From positions 356,052 through 420,051 of the forward strand of contig QXPY01000003.1 in assembly GCA_003583745.1 (NCBI GenBank): a DNA stretch of 64,000 nt, given 5' to 3'. Within the stretch, counting starts at the first letter, position 1. Each line of letters starts with the position of its first letter. Shown here in pieces: positions 1 to 11,385 of this stretch. The notes under the pieces were generated by a model. It was not told the DNA's origin and ran no database searches. It worked only from the letters and a program-made list of their open reading frames with translations. Source of the stretch: Rhodocyclales bacterium GT-UBC. GTDB taxonomy: Bacteria > Pseudomonadota > Gammaproteobacteria > Burkholderiales > Rhodocyclaceae. The translations under genes were made by a program, and so were the position numbers.

Positions 1-1
1 C

Positions 2-106
2 CATGTCATGCAACCGACCGTGCGCCAGTACTACAACCTCGAGGAACTCTGGCAAGCGACGCCGGCCCAGCGCCGCAAGGCAGCGGAGCAGGCGCCCTCG
101 GAATGA
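2..106 (+). CDS. rsfS: Ribosomal silencing factor RsfS, C-terminal end (partial)
   Basis: Only the last 34 residues are in the window; the gene enters from the left edge. They read [17 protein letters not shown] followed by a short basic tail. That segment is the characteristic end of the RsfS/Iojap family, which binds ribosomal protein uL14 and blocks subunit joining when nutrients are short. The stop overlaps the rlmH start by four bases (ATGA), so the two are translationally coupled. The rsfS-rlmH order is common in proteobacteria. Confidence 0.88.
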   Translation, partial: HVMQPTVRQYYNLEELWQATPAQRRKAAEQAPSE

Positions 107-573
107 AGCTGAGCGTACTCGCCGTCGGCCATCGCCAGCCCGACTGGGTGAGCGCCGGTTGCGCCGAGTACCTCAAGCGGATGCCGCGCGAACTGCCGGC
201 CAGCGTGACCGAAATCAAGCCCGAGCCACGCGGCTCGAAAACCCGCGAACAGTTGCTGGCGGCCGAAAAGGGCCGTATCCGCGAGGCCCTGGCCGCGGGG
301 TGTCGGATCGTCGTGCTCGATGAAAAGGGCGACGACCTGACCACGCTGAAGCTGGCCAAGCGGCTCGAAGCCTGGATGCTGGACGGACGGGATGTCGCGC
401 TGTTGATTGGCGGCGCCGATGGCCTCGACGAGGAATTCAAGCAACAGGCCGACGACAAGCTGCGTCTGTCCAGCCTGACCCTGCCGCACGGCATGGCGCG
501 GCTGCTGCTGTGCGAACAGTTGTACCGGGCGGTCAGTGTGCTGAAGAACCACCCCTATCACCGGGAAGGATGA
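103..573 (+). CDS. rlmH: 23S rRNA (pseudouridine1915-N3)-methyltransferase RlmH
   Basis: This 156-residue protein is full length for the SPOUT-class methyltransferase that methylates pseudouridine 1915 in helix 69 of 23S rRNA. Family features are visible: [17 protein letters not shown] in the middle, the knotted cofactor loop [32 protein letters not shown], and the C-terminal NHPYHREG end, which supplies active-site His and Tyr residues. Its ATG overlaps the rsfS stop, and its own stop overlaps the next gene's start region, so the three genes form one transcript. Confidence 0.95.
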   Translation: MKLSVLAVGHRQPDWVSAGCAEYLKRMPRELPASVTEIKPEPRGSKTREQLLAAEKGRIREALAAGCRIVVLDEKGDDLTTLKLAKRLEAWMLDGRDVALLIGGADGLDEEFKQQADDKLRLSSLTLPHGMARLLLCEQLYRAVSVLKNHPYHREG

Positions 574-1178
574 TGCGACTTTATCTTGCCTCGCGCAGCC
601 CGCGCCGTCGGGAACTGCTCAACCAGATCGGCATTGCCTTCGACACCATCGTTTTTCGCGATGGATCGCGGGCCGATTCGGAAACCGACGAGACGCCCTT
701 TCCTGGCGAGAATCCACTGATTTATGTCGAGCGGGTGGCGCGCGCCAAGGCCGAGCATGGCCTGCAGATCGTCCATGAGCGCAAGCTGCCCTTGCGTCCG
801 GTGCTGTCGGCCGACACCACGCTGGAGTTTGCCGGCGAAATCATTGGCAAGCCGGTCGACATGGCCGATGCGGTGGCCATCCTGCGCCGCCTGTCCGGGC
901 AGACTCATCGTGTGCTGACCGGGGTGGCGATCAACCACATGGGGCGTACCGAATACATCCTGTCATCGAGCGAAGTGCGTTTTCGTCGTCTCGACGAAGA
1001 AGAAATCCGCCATTACGTCCTCAGCGGCGAGCCGATGGACAAGGCGGGGGCTTACGGCATCCAGGGCCGGGCCGGCTTGTTCGTCGAACATCTGGCCGGC
1101 AGCTATAGCGGGGTGATGGGCCTGCCGGTCTGTGAAACCGGCGAGTTGCTCAAGCGTCTCGGCTTCCGGCCGCTTTAG
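570..1178 (+). CDS. maf: Maf-family nucleoside triphosphate pyrophosphatase
   Basis: Maf proteins hydrolyse non-canonical or excess nucleoside triphosphates to monophosphates in the cytoplasm. The 202-203-residue product opens with [14 protein letters not shown], the family's phosphate-binding signature. It continues with SADTTL (catalytic Asp) and the [14 protein letters not shown] segment. Two adjacent ATG codons (570 and 573) are possible starts; longer upstream starts would overlap rlmH heavily. I cannot tell from sequence whether it prefers dTTP/UTP or m7GTP. In many betaproteobacteria rng follows directly; here rng lies about 12.7 kb away. Confidence 0.9.
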   Translation: MMRLYLASRSPRRRELLNQIGIAFDTIVFRDGSRADSETDETPFPGENPLIYVERVARAKAEHGLQIVHERKLPLRPVLSADTTLEFAGEIIGKPVDMADAVAILRRLSGQTHRVLTGVAINHMGRTEYILSSSEVRFRRLDEEEIRHYVLSGEPMDKAGAYGIQGRAGLFVEHLAGSYSGVMGLPVCETGELLKRLGFRPL

Positions 1179-1199
1179 GTCGGTATTTCGGCCGGTAAA

Positions 1200-1790
1200 T
1201 CAGGCCGGTATCGCCACGTTGCCGACGTAACCGGCCGGCAAGGCCAGCGGCCGTATCCGGCATCGGGTTTCCTGCCTGGCCGTGCCCATCTCTCCATCGT
1301 TCCACTCGCCCAGCCCTTCGCCATGCAGCTTCAGGCAGGCCTCGCGCGCCGTCCAGGCGCGGGCAAAGGCCGCAAGCTGTTGCGCCGGCGGCAGGGTGGC
1401 GAGATGCCTGGCACAGTCGGGGCCGAGGTAGTCGGCCGCCAGGGTCGGGATTTCCGCCTGCCAGGCCGGCGCTGGCGGTACGGCCAGCAGATCGATGCCA
1501 ACCGGTCCGGCAAGGTGGATGGCGGCCAGCGAAAGCCCGCTTTCGTGGCTGACCGACAGGCCGATCCGGTGTTTCGGGTCGGCCAGGCGCAGTCCCTTGC
1601 CGGGCGAGGAAGCCAGCGCAACCTGCGCGGCCGGGCAAGCCAGATGCGCTGCCAGCACGCTTCGCAACCTGGCCCGGATCAGTTGCCGGGCCGTCGTCCG
1701 GTCTTGCCCGGCGGGGGTATCGATCGCCAGCACCAGCAACTCGGGCAGGGGCTGGGCGATGTCGTCGTAGCCGGCGCGAACGACGATCAA
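1200..1790 (-). CDS. Sfp-type 4'-phosphopantetheinyl transferase
   Basis: The 196-residue protein carries the two hallmarks of the Sfp/AcpT superfamily. These are the magnesium-binding GIDLL motif near residue 98 and, about 50 residues later, WTAREACLKLHGEGL, which matches the W-x(2)-KEA-x(2)-K signature with Arg in place of the first Lys. Such enzymes move phosphopantetheine from CoA to a conserved serine of carrier domains. Translation probably starts at a TTG 12 bases after the stop of the adjacent NRPS-like gene and in the same frame; no ATG fits better. The tight linkage suggests that gene's carrier domain is the substrate. Product length is ordinary for the family. Confidence 0.88.
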   Translation of the reverse strand: MIVVRAGYDDIAQPLPELLVLAIDTPAGQDRTTARQLIRARLRSVLAAHLACPAAQVALASSPGKGLRLADPKHRIGLSVSHESGLSLAAIHLAGPVGIDLLAVPPAPAWQAEIPTLAADYLGPDCARHLATLPPAQQLAAFARAWTAREACLKLHGEGLGEWNDGEMGTARQETRCRIRPLALPAGYVGNVAIPA

Positions 1791-1802
1791 GCCGATTTCC
1801 CG

Positions 1803-4800
1803 TCAGCGCCTGACCGGCGAGGCCGGGCAGCCATGCCAGCGCGTATTGGCCGGCAGGCTTTCGCCCTTCATCACCAGGGTGAGCGGCCCGAGGCGGACGT
1901 TGTCGCCGACCGTGGCGCTGTACAGCACGCTGCTGCGTGGCCCGAGGCAGACGCGACTGCCGATCCGCACGTGATCGATCTTCATCACGCGGTCTTCGAA
2001 GAGGTGGGTTTGCGGGCAGGTCAGGGCGTTGAGTTCGCTGTAGGCGCCGATATGGACGCAGTCGAATTCGGTGAAGTCGGTGGTGTCGAGATAGACGCCG
2101 CGTCCGATGCGGGCGCCGAGCAGGTTGAAGGCGAGCGGTAGCCAGGGCGTACCGCGCAGGTAGCGCATGAAATTCGGTACCGTGATGCCTTCGTAGAGAT
2201 TGGTGATGCCTTCCGAGAACCAGACGAAGGGCGTCCACATCGGTTGCGAACGCTGGGTGTAGCGGCCGATCAGCAGCCATTTGAGAATGGCGACGAAGAG
2301 AAAGGTACCCAGGCCGTAGAGCAGGCCGGCGATGTTCAGGTACCAGGCGACGGCGCCCCAGCGGCCGGCGTCGGCCAGCGGCATAACGTTAAGGACGACG
2401 GTGTAGCCGACGGCAATCACCGCGGCGTGCGGCGTGATGATGCGGAAGGCTTCGACCAGGCCGCGTCCGAGCCGGCGCCGCTTGGAGGGGCGGAAGGTCA
2501 GTTCTTCCGGGAAGCCGCTGGTTTGTTCGCGGGCCGGCAGGTTGATCGGCGGCGAACCGAGCCAGGTGTCGCCGGGGCGCATCTGGGCATTGTCCGGCGT
2601 GCGGGAATGGACGCCGATCAGGACGTTTTCCGGCAGGATGGTGCCGTCCGGCACGTAGGAGCCGTTACCGACGAAACTGCGCCGCGAGATGACCGTCGGG
2701 CTCAGGCTCATCCAGCCGCCGTTGATCTCCTCGTCGCCGAGCAGCACGGCATCGGCGATGAAGGTTTCGTCACCCAGCGTCAGCAGGTCGGGGATCAGCC
2801 CCTGCGCGGTCGAGATCTCGGCATCGCGGCCGACCTTGGCGCCAAGCAGGCGATACCAGGACGGCGCATAGACCGTGGCATAGACCCCGTGCAGCACGTT
2901 GAGACTGGCTTCCTGGATCTGGTTGACCAGCCAGCGGCCGCAATAGACATTGCTATGCACCGGCCAGCGCCCTTCGTGCAGGCGCGGCAGCAGGCTCCAG
3001 CGCAGAGCGGCAGAGAACAGCGCGGTACAGACGATGAGGACGGCGGTGGCCGGGAAGGCGAGGACGAAGTACTTGATCAGCTGGAAGCCGATGTCGTTGC
3101 TCTGCAGCCAGGCGTAGCTGTCGTCAATCCAGTCGACCAGGATGAAACTGGGAAAGACCGGGATGAAGAAGATCACTGCCGTGGCCAGTACGCCGAAAAC
3201 GAAGAAGAGATTTTCGCGGGCCAGCCGGGTATCTGAAACAATCGGCCGGGGTGGCAGGCTGCTGTTGTCGACCAGCCCGGTTTCGCGTGCCGGCGAGCCG
3301 CTCCAGGTCCGCCCGGGCGGAATCCGCATGCCGTCGCTGAGCGCCGACTGGCCGTCGAGATGGGCGCCTTCACCGATCACGCTGTTGCCTTCGAGCACGG
3401 CGTAGGAGCCGACATGGGCATCGTGCGCCAGGTGGATCGCACCGACCACCAGTTCGCCATGTTCGACCCGGACGTTCTCGAAATTGACTGCGTTGCCGAT
3501 GCTGACGCCGTGGCCGATATCGACCAGGTCATGGGCGCGCATGGTGACCGAACCGATCATCACGTCGTCGCCGATGCGGGCGCCAAGCAGGCGCAGCCAC
3601 CAGACATAGAGGGGCGAGCCGCTCAACATGTATACCGGTGCCCCCTCGATCAGGCGGTCGGCCAGCCACCAGCGGAAATAGGTGAGCCCCCAGAGCGGGT
3701 AGCGTCCGGCCTTCAGGCGACCGAGCATCAGCCACTTACCGGCGGCGGCAATGGCAAAAACGAGTGCCGTGGCAAGCAGGAAGACGGCGACTGAAACCGT
3801 GATGGCCAGCGCAATCGAGTCGCCGGGATCGCCGGTGAAGAAGTGGTAGGTGAAGAAGGGCGCCAGCCACTGGGCCATGCGCAATACGACCAGGCCGGGT
3901 ACGGTCAGGGCCTGGGCCGTGCCGCACAACCAGCGTTTGAGGGCGCCGGGCGGCGTCCAGCCGGTATCGGCGGGCGGCGCGATCTCTTCGGTTTCGCCCA
4001 GCACCTGGGCAATGCGGCCGATGCTGCGCTGTTGATAGACATCGCGCACCGTAAAACTGGCGAAGCGCGCATGCGCCCGGATGGCCGAGGCGAGGCGGGC
4101 GGCGAATAGCGAGTGGCCACCCAGGTCGGAGAAAAAGTCCGCCTCGCGGCGAATGGCCTGGCCGGGGAAGAGTTTGGCCAGCTCGGCAAAGAGCACCGCT
4201 TCGGCCGGCGTCTCCGGCGTATCGGCAGCGCCCGGCGGGAGCGCGGCGAGTTCGAGCGGCCGGGCGCGCAGCGCCTTGCGGTCGATCTTGCCGGAGGTCA
4301 GGCGCGGCATGCTGTCCAGCGTTTCGAGATGGACCGGCACCATGTAGGGCGGCAGGGTCTCGGCCAGCGCGGCGCGCAGGCTGGCGGCATCCGGCGCCGG
4401 TTCGCGGTCGGCGACCAGATAGGCGACCAGCCGTTCGATACCGTCATCGTTGCGCAGCAGCACGGCGGCGGTACCGACACCGGGGCGGGCGGTCAGGGCG
4501 GCCTCGATCTCGCCCAGTTCGACGCGGAAGCCGCGAATCTTGACCTGATCGTCGGTGCGTCCCAGGCACTGGACACGGCCATCGGCATCGATCCGCGCCA
4601 GGTCGCCGGTGCGGTAGAGGCGGGCATCCTGCGTGCCGGCCGCCCACGGGTTGGCGAGGAATTTTTCGGCGGTCAGTTCCGGTCGGCCGAGGTAGCCGGC
4701 GGCGACGCCGGGGCCGGCGATGCACAGTTCGCCGGTTTCGCCGCGCGGCAGCAGGCGCAGGCCGTTTTCGACCGCCGGGTCGATCACCAGCAGCTTGTAG

Positions 4801-5807
4801 TTGGGTAGCGGCCGGCCGATGGTGACCGGTTCGCCGGCGTGCAGTTCGGCCAGGCTGGCCGACACCGTGGCTTCGGTCGGGCCGTAGGTATTGAATACCT
4901 GGCGGCCGGGACGGGCCCAGCGGCTGACCAGGGCTTCGGGGCAGGCTTCGCCGCCGAGGTTGATCAGACGCAGCTTGGGAATGTCGCGGGAAAACAGCGC
5001 CAGCAGCGTCGGCACCGCGTGCAGCACGGTGATCTGCTGCTCGATCAGGGCGAGCGGCAAGGCGTCCGGATCGGCCGTGACTTCGCGCGGAGCGATCCAC
5101 AGCGTGGCACCGACCAGATAGCTGATCCAGATTTCTTCGAACGACATGTCGAAGGCAACCGAGAAGCCCTGATAGACCCGGTCGTCCTCGGTGATGCCGA
5201 GAATGGCGTTTTCGCTGCGCAGGAAGTGGCAGATGGCACCCTGGTTGATCAGGATGCCTTTCGGCTTGCCGGTCGAGCCGGAGGTGTAGATGACGTAGGC
5301 CGGGTCTGTCGGTCGCCGGTTGTGGCAGCGCAGTGGGGCGCAATCGAGCGGGGCGAGCAGCGCTTCGGCGGTCAACACCGGACGTCCGAGATCGGCCAGT
5401 TGCCCGGTTTGGGCGGCACTGCACAGTAGGCCGGCGGCCTCGGCGTCGTCGAGGCAGACCTGGATGCGATCGACCGGCATCTCGGCATCGCAGGGCAGCC
5501 AGGCGGCCCCGGCCTTGGCGATGCCCAGTTGCAGGATCAGCAGATCGATGCCGCGCGGCAGCCAGAGGCCGAGAATTTGTCCCGGGCCGATGCCGGCGGC
5601 GATCAGCCGACTGGCGACGCGGTCGGCCAGGGCATCGAGTTCGCCATAGCTGAGACTGCGCGCGCCATGAGCCAGCGCCGGCTTTTCCGGAACCCGGCTG
5701 GCGGTCGCCTCGAACAGATCGGCCAGGGTTTCTGCGCGAATCAGTGCCGGCTGGTCCGGGCCGTTGAGCAGGCTGTCGAGGGGGGAGTAAAGCGCGGTTT
5801 GAGTCAT
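1803..5807 (-). CDS. NRPS-like membrane enzyme: adenylation, carrier, six TM helices, three beta-helix domains (poly-amino-acid synthetase architecture)
   Basis: Residues 20-515 form an amino-acid adenylation domain with all core motifs: YTSGSTGKPKG near 174, FDMSFEEIW at 219, YGPTEA at 308, YRTGDL at 398, RGFRVELGEIE at 425, and SGK with Lys507. A carrier domain follows, with GGHSL at 563-567 (Ser566 the pantetheine site). The rest has six predicted membrane helices in three pairs (about 634-691, 867-940 and 1127-1181), each followed by a hexapeptide-repeat beta-helix stretch near 742-840, 992-1090 and 1231-1330. There is no classical condensation or thioesterase domain. This is the layout of epsilon-poly-L-lysine synthetase (Pls) and the NRPS 'terminal domain' family. 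By hand alignment the specificity residues read D-M-E-H-I-L-T-V-S-K; substrate unknown. No clear Shine-Dalgarno precedes the ATG. Confidence 0.88.
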   Translation of the reverse strand: MTQTALYSPLDSLLNGPDQPALIRAETLADLFEATASRVPEKPALAHGARSLSYGELDALADRVASRLIAAGIGPGQILGLWLPRGIDLLILQLGIAKAGAAWLPCDAEMPVDRIQVCLDDAEAAGLLCSAAQTGQLADLGRPVLTAEALLAPLDCAPLRCHNRRPTDPAYVIYTSGSTGKPKGILINQGAICHFLRSENAILGITEDDRVYQGFSVAFDMSFEEIWISYLVGATLWIAPREVTADPDALPLALIEQQITVLHAVPTLLALFSRDIPKLRLINLGGEACPEALVSRWARPGRQVFNTYGPTEATVSASLAELHAGEPVTIGRPLPNYKLLVIDPAVENGLRLLPRGETGELCIAGPGVAAGYLGRPELTAEKFLANPWAAGTQDARLYRTGDLARIDADGRVQCLGRTDDQVKIRGFRVELGEIEAALTARPGVGTAAVLLRNDDGIERLVAYLVADREPAPDAASLRAALAETLPPYMVPVHLETLDSMPRLTSGKIDRKALRARPLELAALPPGAADTPETPAEAVLFAELAKLFPGQAIRREADFFSDLGGHSLFAARLASAIRAHARFASFTVRDVYQQRSIGRIAQVLGETEEIAPPADTGWTPPGALKRWLCGTAQALTVPGLVVLRMAQWLAPFFTYHFFTGDPGDSIALAITVSVAVFLLATALVFAIAAAGKWLMLGRLKAGRYPLWGLTYFRWWLADRLIEGAPVYMLSGSPLYVWWLRLLGARIGDDVMIGSVTMRAHDLVDIGHGVSIGNAVNFENVRVEHGELVVGAIHLAHDAHVGSYAVLEGNSVIGEGAHLDGQSALSDGMRIPPGRTWSGSPARETGLVDNSSLPPRPIVSDTRLARENLFFVFGVLATAVIFFIPVFPSFILVDWIDDSYAWLQSNDIGFQLIKYFVLAFPATAVLIVCTALFSAALRWSLLPRLHEGRWPVHSNVYCGRWLVNQIQEASLNVLHGVYATVYAPSWYRLLGAKVGRDAEISTAQGLIPDLLTLGDETFIADAVLLGDEEINGGWMSLSPTVISRRSFVGNGSYVPDGTILPENVLIGVHSRTPDNAQMRPGDTWLGSPPINLPAREQTSGFPEELTFRPSKRRRLGRGLVEAFRIITPHAAVIAVGYTVVLNVMPLADAGRWGAVAWYLNIAGLLYGLGTFLFVAILKWLLIGRYTQRSQPMWTPFVWFSEGITNLYEGITVPNFMRYLRGTPWLPLAFNLLGARIGRGVYLDTTDFTEFDCVHIGAYSELNALTCPQTHLFEDRVMKIDHVRIGSRVCLGPRSSVLYSATVGDNVRLGPLTLVMKGESLPANTRWHGCPASPVRR

Positions 5808-5897
5808 GCGTGATGCGTTGGCGGCCGATCAGGCGGAGTACCCGAGGCGGGTGAAAGTGATTCAAGGGCAATCCGGCAGTTTGCCGTATGGCCCCCG

Positions 5898-6962
5898 TCA
5901 GGAACCTGACCGAGTATCGATCAGATTGGCTATTTTAACGACTGCCTCGTCGATTCCCGTCAGGTCGGGCCGGGCCGGGGCAGTTTGATGCCAGAGGGAT
6001 GTCAGCGCCGCGGCCAGATGGCCCTTCTGCAACTGCTTGCAGCCGATTTCCAGGCAGCGGGCATGCGCGTTCAGCCAGGCGATCAGGCAATCCTGCTCGG
6101 GCCAGTCCTCACGGCGCTGGTAAAGGACGGGAATGCCGTTGGCGGCAGCTTCGGTGAACATGCCGTAGCCCGGTTTGGTGATGACCGCGTCGACCGAGGC
6201 GAGCAGGTCGGTAAAGGTGAGCGCGAAGGCCGTGTGCGGCATGGCCGACGGATGCCGGAAGGGGAAGCGGCCATCGACGATCCAGCGGATACCCGGCACG
6301 GCTGGCCAGTTGTCTACCGGCAAAGGGTGGTCGATGCCGCCCATGACGACGAGGACGGCCTTGTCGCCGCCCAAGCCGAGATCGTGGTGCTGGCCGTGCT
6401 GGCTGATCGGGCCGATTGCCTGCAGGTTGTCGAGCGCCGTCATCGGCATGCCCGGCGTGATGCGCAGGAAAGCGCTGGCCGAACGATAGGCGGCCAGGAT
6501 CTCCTGATGGATCGTGGCGGCCCAGGGCTCGGCGCCAAAGAAATGTTCGAAAAGCTCGGCCCAGTTCAGCGAACACAGGCTCAGGCAGGGTATGCCCAGG
6601 GCCGAGGCGGCGGCCAGCGGCAGGTAGCTGACGTTGGTCAGCACCAGATCCGGCTGCAGGCGTTCGAGGAAGGCGGCCTCGGCGGCAATGCTTCCCGGCC
6701 AGTCGGCATGGGCCTGGCGATAGGCCGCGGCACTGGCCGCCCGGTCGATGCGGGTGGCGTCGATCATCCGGTAACCGAAATCGCTGCAGCCGGCGATCAG
6801 CTCGAATGGCACGCCGATGCGCTGGTGCAGCTGGGCCGGCGGCAGGGCGCTGCGGATGCTCAGGCGCAAGCCGGGCAAGCGACCGGCCAGTGCGTTGAGC
6901 ACCGGCGCGGTGATTGCCAGGTGACCGAAGCCGTGACTGGAGATATCGACGAACAGGTGCAT
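5898..6962 (-). CDS. GT-B-like glycosyltransferase (MurG/UDP-sugar transferase fold)
   Basis: The 354-residue protein begins MHLFVDISSHGFGHL. The glycine/histidine loop is typical of the first Rossmann half of GT-B nucleotide-sugar transferases. The C-terminal half holds the donor-site pattern: ITKPGYGMFTEAAANGIPVLY, then the charged stretch RREDWPEQ. I chose the ATG at 6962 because the frame runs much further upstream, but that extension would overlap the enoyl-CoA hydratase gene. It lies between that gene (32-base gap) and the NRPS-like gene (about 90-base gap), all on the same strand. Donor and acceptor cannot be read from sequence. It could act on the NRPS-like product or be unrelated. 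Confidence 0.72.
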   Translation of the reverse strand: MHLFVDISSHGFGHLAITAPVLNALAGRLPGLRLSIRSALPPAQLHQRIGVPFELIAGCSDFGYRMIDATRIDRAASAAAYRQAHADWPGSIAAEAAFLERLQPDLVLTNVSYLPLAAASALGIPCLSLCSLNWAELFEHFFGAEPWAATIHQEILAAYRSASAFLRITPGMPMTALDNLQAIGPISQHGQHHDLGLGGDKAVLVVMGGIDHPLPVDNWPAVPGIRWIVDGRFPFRHPSAMPHTAFALTFTDLLASVDAVITKPGYGMFTEAAANGIPVLYQRREDWPEQDCLIAWLNAHARCLEIGCKQLQKGHLAAALTSLWHQTAPARPDLTGIDEAVVKIANLIDTRSGS

Positions 6963-6994
6963 GCCTTGCCGTTCTCCCGCCTGGCCGGCCAGTC

Positions 6995-7768
6995 TCAGCG
7001 GTTCTTGAAGACCGGCTTGCGTTTCTCGACGAAGGCGGCCATGCCTTCCTTCTGGTCTTCCAGGCTGAAGGCGGAATGGAAAACGCGGCGCTCGAAGAGC
7101 AGGCCTTCGTTGAGCGACGATTCGAAGGCGCGATTGACCGACTCCTTGATCATCATCACCACCGGCAGCGAATAAGCAGCGATGGCGCGTGCCGCATCCA
7201 TGGTGACGTCGAGCAATTGTTCGGCCGGCACGACGCGGGCGACCAGGCCGGACTTCTCGGCCTCGGCGGCATCCATCATGCGGCCGGTCAGGCAGAGGTC
7301 CATCGCCTTGGCCTTGCCGACGGCGCGCGGCAGGCGCTGCGTACCGCCGGCGCCGGGCAGGGTGCCGAGCTTGATTTCCGGCTGGCCGAACTTGGCGCTG
7401 TCGGCGGCGAAGATCATGTCGCACATCATCGCCATCTCGCAGCCGCCACCCAGCGCGAACCCCGCCACGGCGGCGATCACCGGCTTGCGGGTGGTCTTGA
7501 GGCGTTCCCAGTTGCGGGTGATGAAGTCGGTCTTGTAGGCGTGCATGTAGTCGAAGTCCTTCATGAAGCCGATATCGGCGCCGGCGGCGAAGGCTTTCTC
7601 GTTGCCGGTGAGGACGATGCAGCCGATGTTTTCGTCGGCTTCGAAGGCGTCGATGGCGGCGGCGATGCCGTCGACCACGTCGTTGTTCAGTGCATTCATC
7701 GCTTCCGGGCGGTTGATGCGGATCAGGCCCACTTTGCCGTGGGTTTCAACGAGGACTACCTGGGTCAT
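6995..7768 (-). CDS. Enoyl-CoA hydratase
   Basis: A 257-residue crotonase-fold hydratase adding water across the 2,3-double bond of enoyl-CoA thioesters in fatty-acid or related breakdown. Both catalytic glutamates are present with the expected 20-residue spacing: one in GGGCEMAM, one in [19 protein letters not shown]. The oxyanion-hole segment [11 protein letters not shown] and the C-terminal [17 protein letters not shown] also match the mitochondrial-type hydratase closely. I chose the ATG at 7768, preceded by GGAG nine bases upstream, over an in-frame TTG 15 bases earlier. It precedes the glycosyltransferase and NRPS-like genes on the same strand, but a functional link is not evident. Confidence 0.92.
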   Translation of the reverse strand: MTQVVLVETHGKVGLIRINRPEAMNALNNDVVDGIAAAIDAFEADENIGCIVLTGNEKAFAAGADIGFMKDFDYMHAYKTDFITRNWERLKTTRKPVIAAVAGFALGGGCEMAMMCDMIFAADSAKFGQPEIKLGTLPGAGGTQRLPRAVGKAKAMDLCLTGRMMDAAEAEKSGLVARVVPAEQLLDVTMDAARAIAAYSLPVVMMIKESVNRAFESSLNEGLLFERRVFHSAFSLEDQKEGMAAFVEKRKPVFKNR

Positions 7769-7855
7769 GTCTAGAGTCTCCAAAAAGCATGTCGTGTGAT
7801 GACGGGCCGGATCGCATCCGATCGCCTGTTCGGGTAAATCTTACTGTGTCGCATG

Positions 7856-8611
7856 TTACTGACGCAGCCGGAGCCAAACCAGGCCGAGCCATTCGTGCAG
7901 CGCGTAGTAGGAAACGCGCAGTGCCGATGCTTGCGGCAGCAGGTCGGAAGCGGCGAAGCGATATTCGTTGCCGCTGTTGAAGCCGGTCGGTGCCGCAATC
8001 ACCTGCAAGCCGGCGCGCTCGAACAGGAGGCGGGCGCGCGGCATATGGAAGGCCTGGGTGACCAGTACCACCTTGCCGATTCCCGCATGTTTCAGGATAA
8101 GGGCCGACAAGGTGGCATTTTCGGCAGTATCGACCGATTCCTTTTCCAGCCAGCGCGGTTTGATCGCGAATTCGTTTTCCAGTATTCCGGCCATCACCTC
8201 GGCTTCGGAGAGCGAGGTCTGCAGCGGGCGTCCGCCGGTCAGCAAAACCGGCAAGCCATATTGTCTTGCCAGCATGGCGCCGTAGCGCAGGCGTATCAGG
8301 GTGCGCTCGTTGGCGGTGTCTTGACCATATTCCGGTGCGTCGGTGCTCAGTCCGCTGCCCAGCACGACAATCGCGGCGTCGGCGGGCGGTTTTTCGCGCA
8401 AGGGTCCGGCTTGTTGCTCCAGCGGGGAAATCAGCAGGAAGGCGACGATCGGCAGGCTTTGCAGCAGCAACAACAGGCCGGCGCAGATCGCCAGGGGGCG
8501 TGCCCAGCCTCGGCGGCGGTAGAGGCCGGCCAGGCCGAGCAGGGCAAGGCCGTTGCCGGGAGGCAGGAGCAGGATCGAGAGCAGGCTTTTAAGGAGGAAA
8601 GCGAGGCCCAT
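7856..8611 (-). CDS. YdcF/ElyC-family envelope protein (DUF218)
   Basis: This 251-residue protein has two N-terminal membrane helices (about residues 5-25 and 38-62). A DUF218 domain follows, with AAIVVLGSG, LLTGG, ESVDTAENA, VVLVTQAFHMPRA and a C-terminal amphipathic segment. Relatives include ElyC, SanA and YdcF of E. coli, linked to envelope integrity and lipid-carrier metabolism; the biochemical reaction is not settled for the family. An AAGGAGG sequence precedes the ATG. The gene follows the LysE-like gene with a six-base gap, so they are probably cotranscribed. Confidence 0.82.
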   Translation of the reverse strand: MGLAFLLKSLLSILLLPPGNGLALLGLAGLYRRRGWARPLAICAGLLLLLQSLPIVAFLLISPLEQQAGPLREKPPADAAIVVLGSGLSTDAPEYGQDTANERTLIRLRYGAMLARQYGLPVLLTGGRPLQTSLSEAEVMAGILENEFAIKPRWLEKESVDTAENATLSALILKHAGIGKVVLVTQAFHMPRARLLFERAGLQVIAAPTGFNSGNEYRFAASDLLPQASALRVSYYALHEWLGLVWLRLRQ

Positions 8612-8617
8612 GTGCGT

Positions 8618-9250
8618 TCAGCGACTGACGATCAGGCGCAGGCCGAGGCCGACGAAGAGCAGGCCGGCGATGCGGTCGAGCCAAAGCGAGACAGCCGGGC
8701 GGCGGCGCAGGGCCTGACCGAGACGGCCGGCAAAATAGCCGATGGCGCCAAAGAGCAGGGCGCCCTGCACGGTAAAGACGATGCCGAGCTGGACAATCTG
8801 GCTGGCGACGTCGGCGCGTCCGGCATCGACGAATTGCGGCAGGAAGGCGAGGAAGAAGGTGATCACCTTGGGGTTGATGGCATTCGCCAGCAGGCCGCGG
8901 CGGAACAGCCGGCGCGGATCGGCTTCGGCCAGCCGGGGACTGTCCAGACTGCCGGGGCCGCTGCTGCGCAGGGCTTGCCAGCCGAGCCAGAGCAGATAGA
9001 GACCGCCTGCCACCTTGAGGGCGCCGAAGGCGGCCGGGCTGGCGGCGATCAGGGCGCTGACGCCGAGCGCGGCGAGCAGGGTATGGCTCAGGCAGCCGGT
9101 GGCACAGCCCAGGCCGAAGGCGATGCCGGCCCGTTTGCCGCGGGCGGCGCCGAGCGACAGGACCATCAGGTTGTCCGGGCCGGGGACCAGTGTCAGCAGC
9201 ATGGCGGCACCGAGAAAGGCGATGAACTGGTTGAGGGTGATGAGGCTCAT
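8618..9250 (-). CDS. LysE-family amino-acid exporter
   Basis: The 210-residue hydrophobic protein has about six predicted membrane helices and the LysE/RhtB family pattern. This includes the N-terminal VPGPDNLMVLSLGAARGKRAG segment (shown here as the family marker around residues 24-44) and the later NAINPKVITFFLAFLPQF motif. Members export amino acids or related small molecules across the inner membrane. I chose the ATG at 9250; the frame extends 24 codons upstream without family similarity. It sits about 2.8 kb from the NRPS-like gene on the same strand, upstream of ydcF. The substrate cannot be inferred. Confidence 0.88.
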   Translation of the reverse strand: MSLITLNQFIAFLGAAMLLTLVPGPDNLMVLSLGAARGKRAGIAFGLGCATGCLSHTLLAALGVSALIAASPAAFGALKVAGGLYLLWLGWQALRSSGPGSLDSPRLAEADPRRLFRRGLLANAINPKVITFFLAFLPQFVDAGRADVASQIVQLGIVFTVQGALLFGAIGYFAGRLGQALRRRPAVSLWLDRIAGLLFVGLGLRLIVSR

Positions 9251-9411
9251 GGTTTCGCTGGAGGCGCAGGTGGTGACGTCGGCTGGGCCTAGCAGCCTAG
9301 CGGTTTCGCATTTCGAACTCAACCGCTAAAGTGTCCGGTCGATGACAGTCAGGCGGCTTGCCGGCGGTTATCGTAGCGGACGATGGCCCATAACAAGATC
9401 GAGGAGACGAG

Positions 9412-11381
<1,970 letters not shown>

Positions 11382-11385
<4 letters not shown>

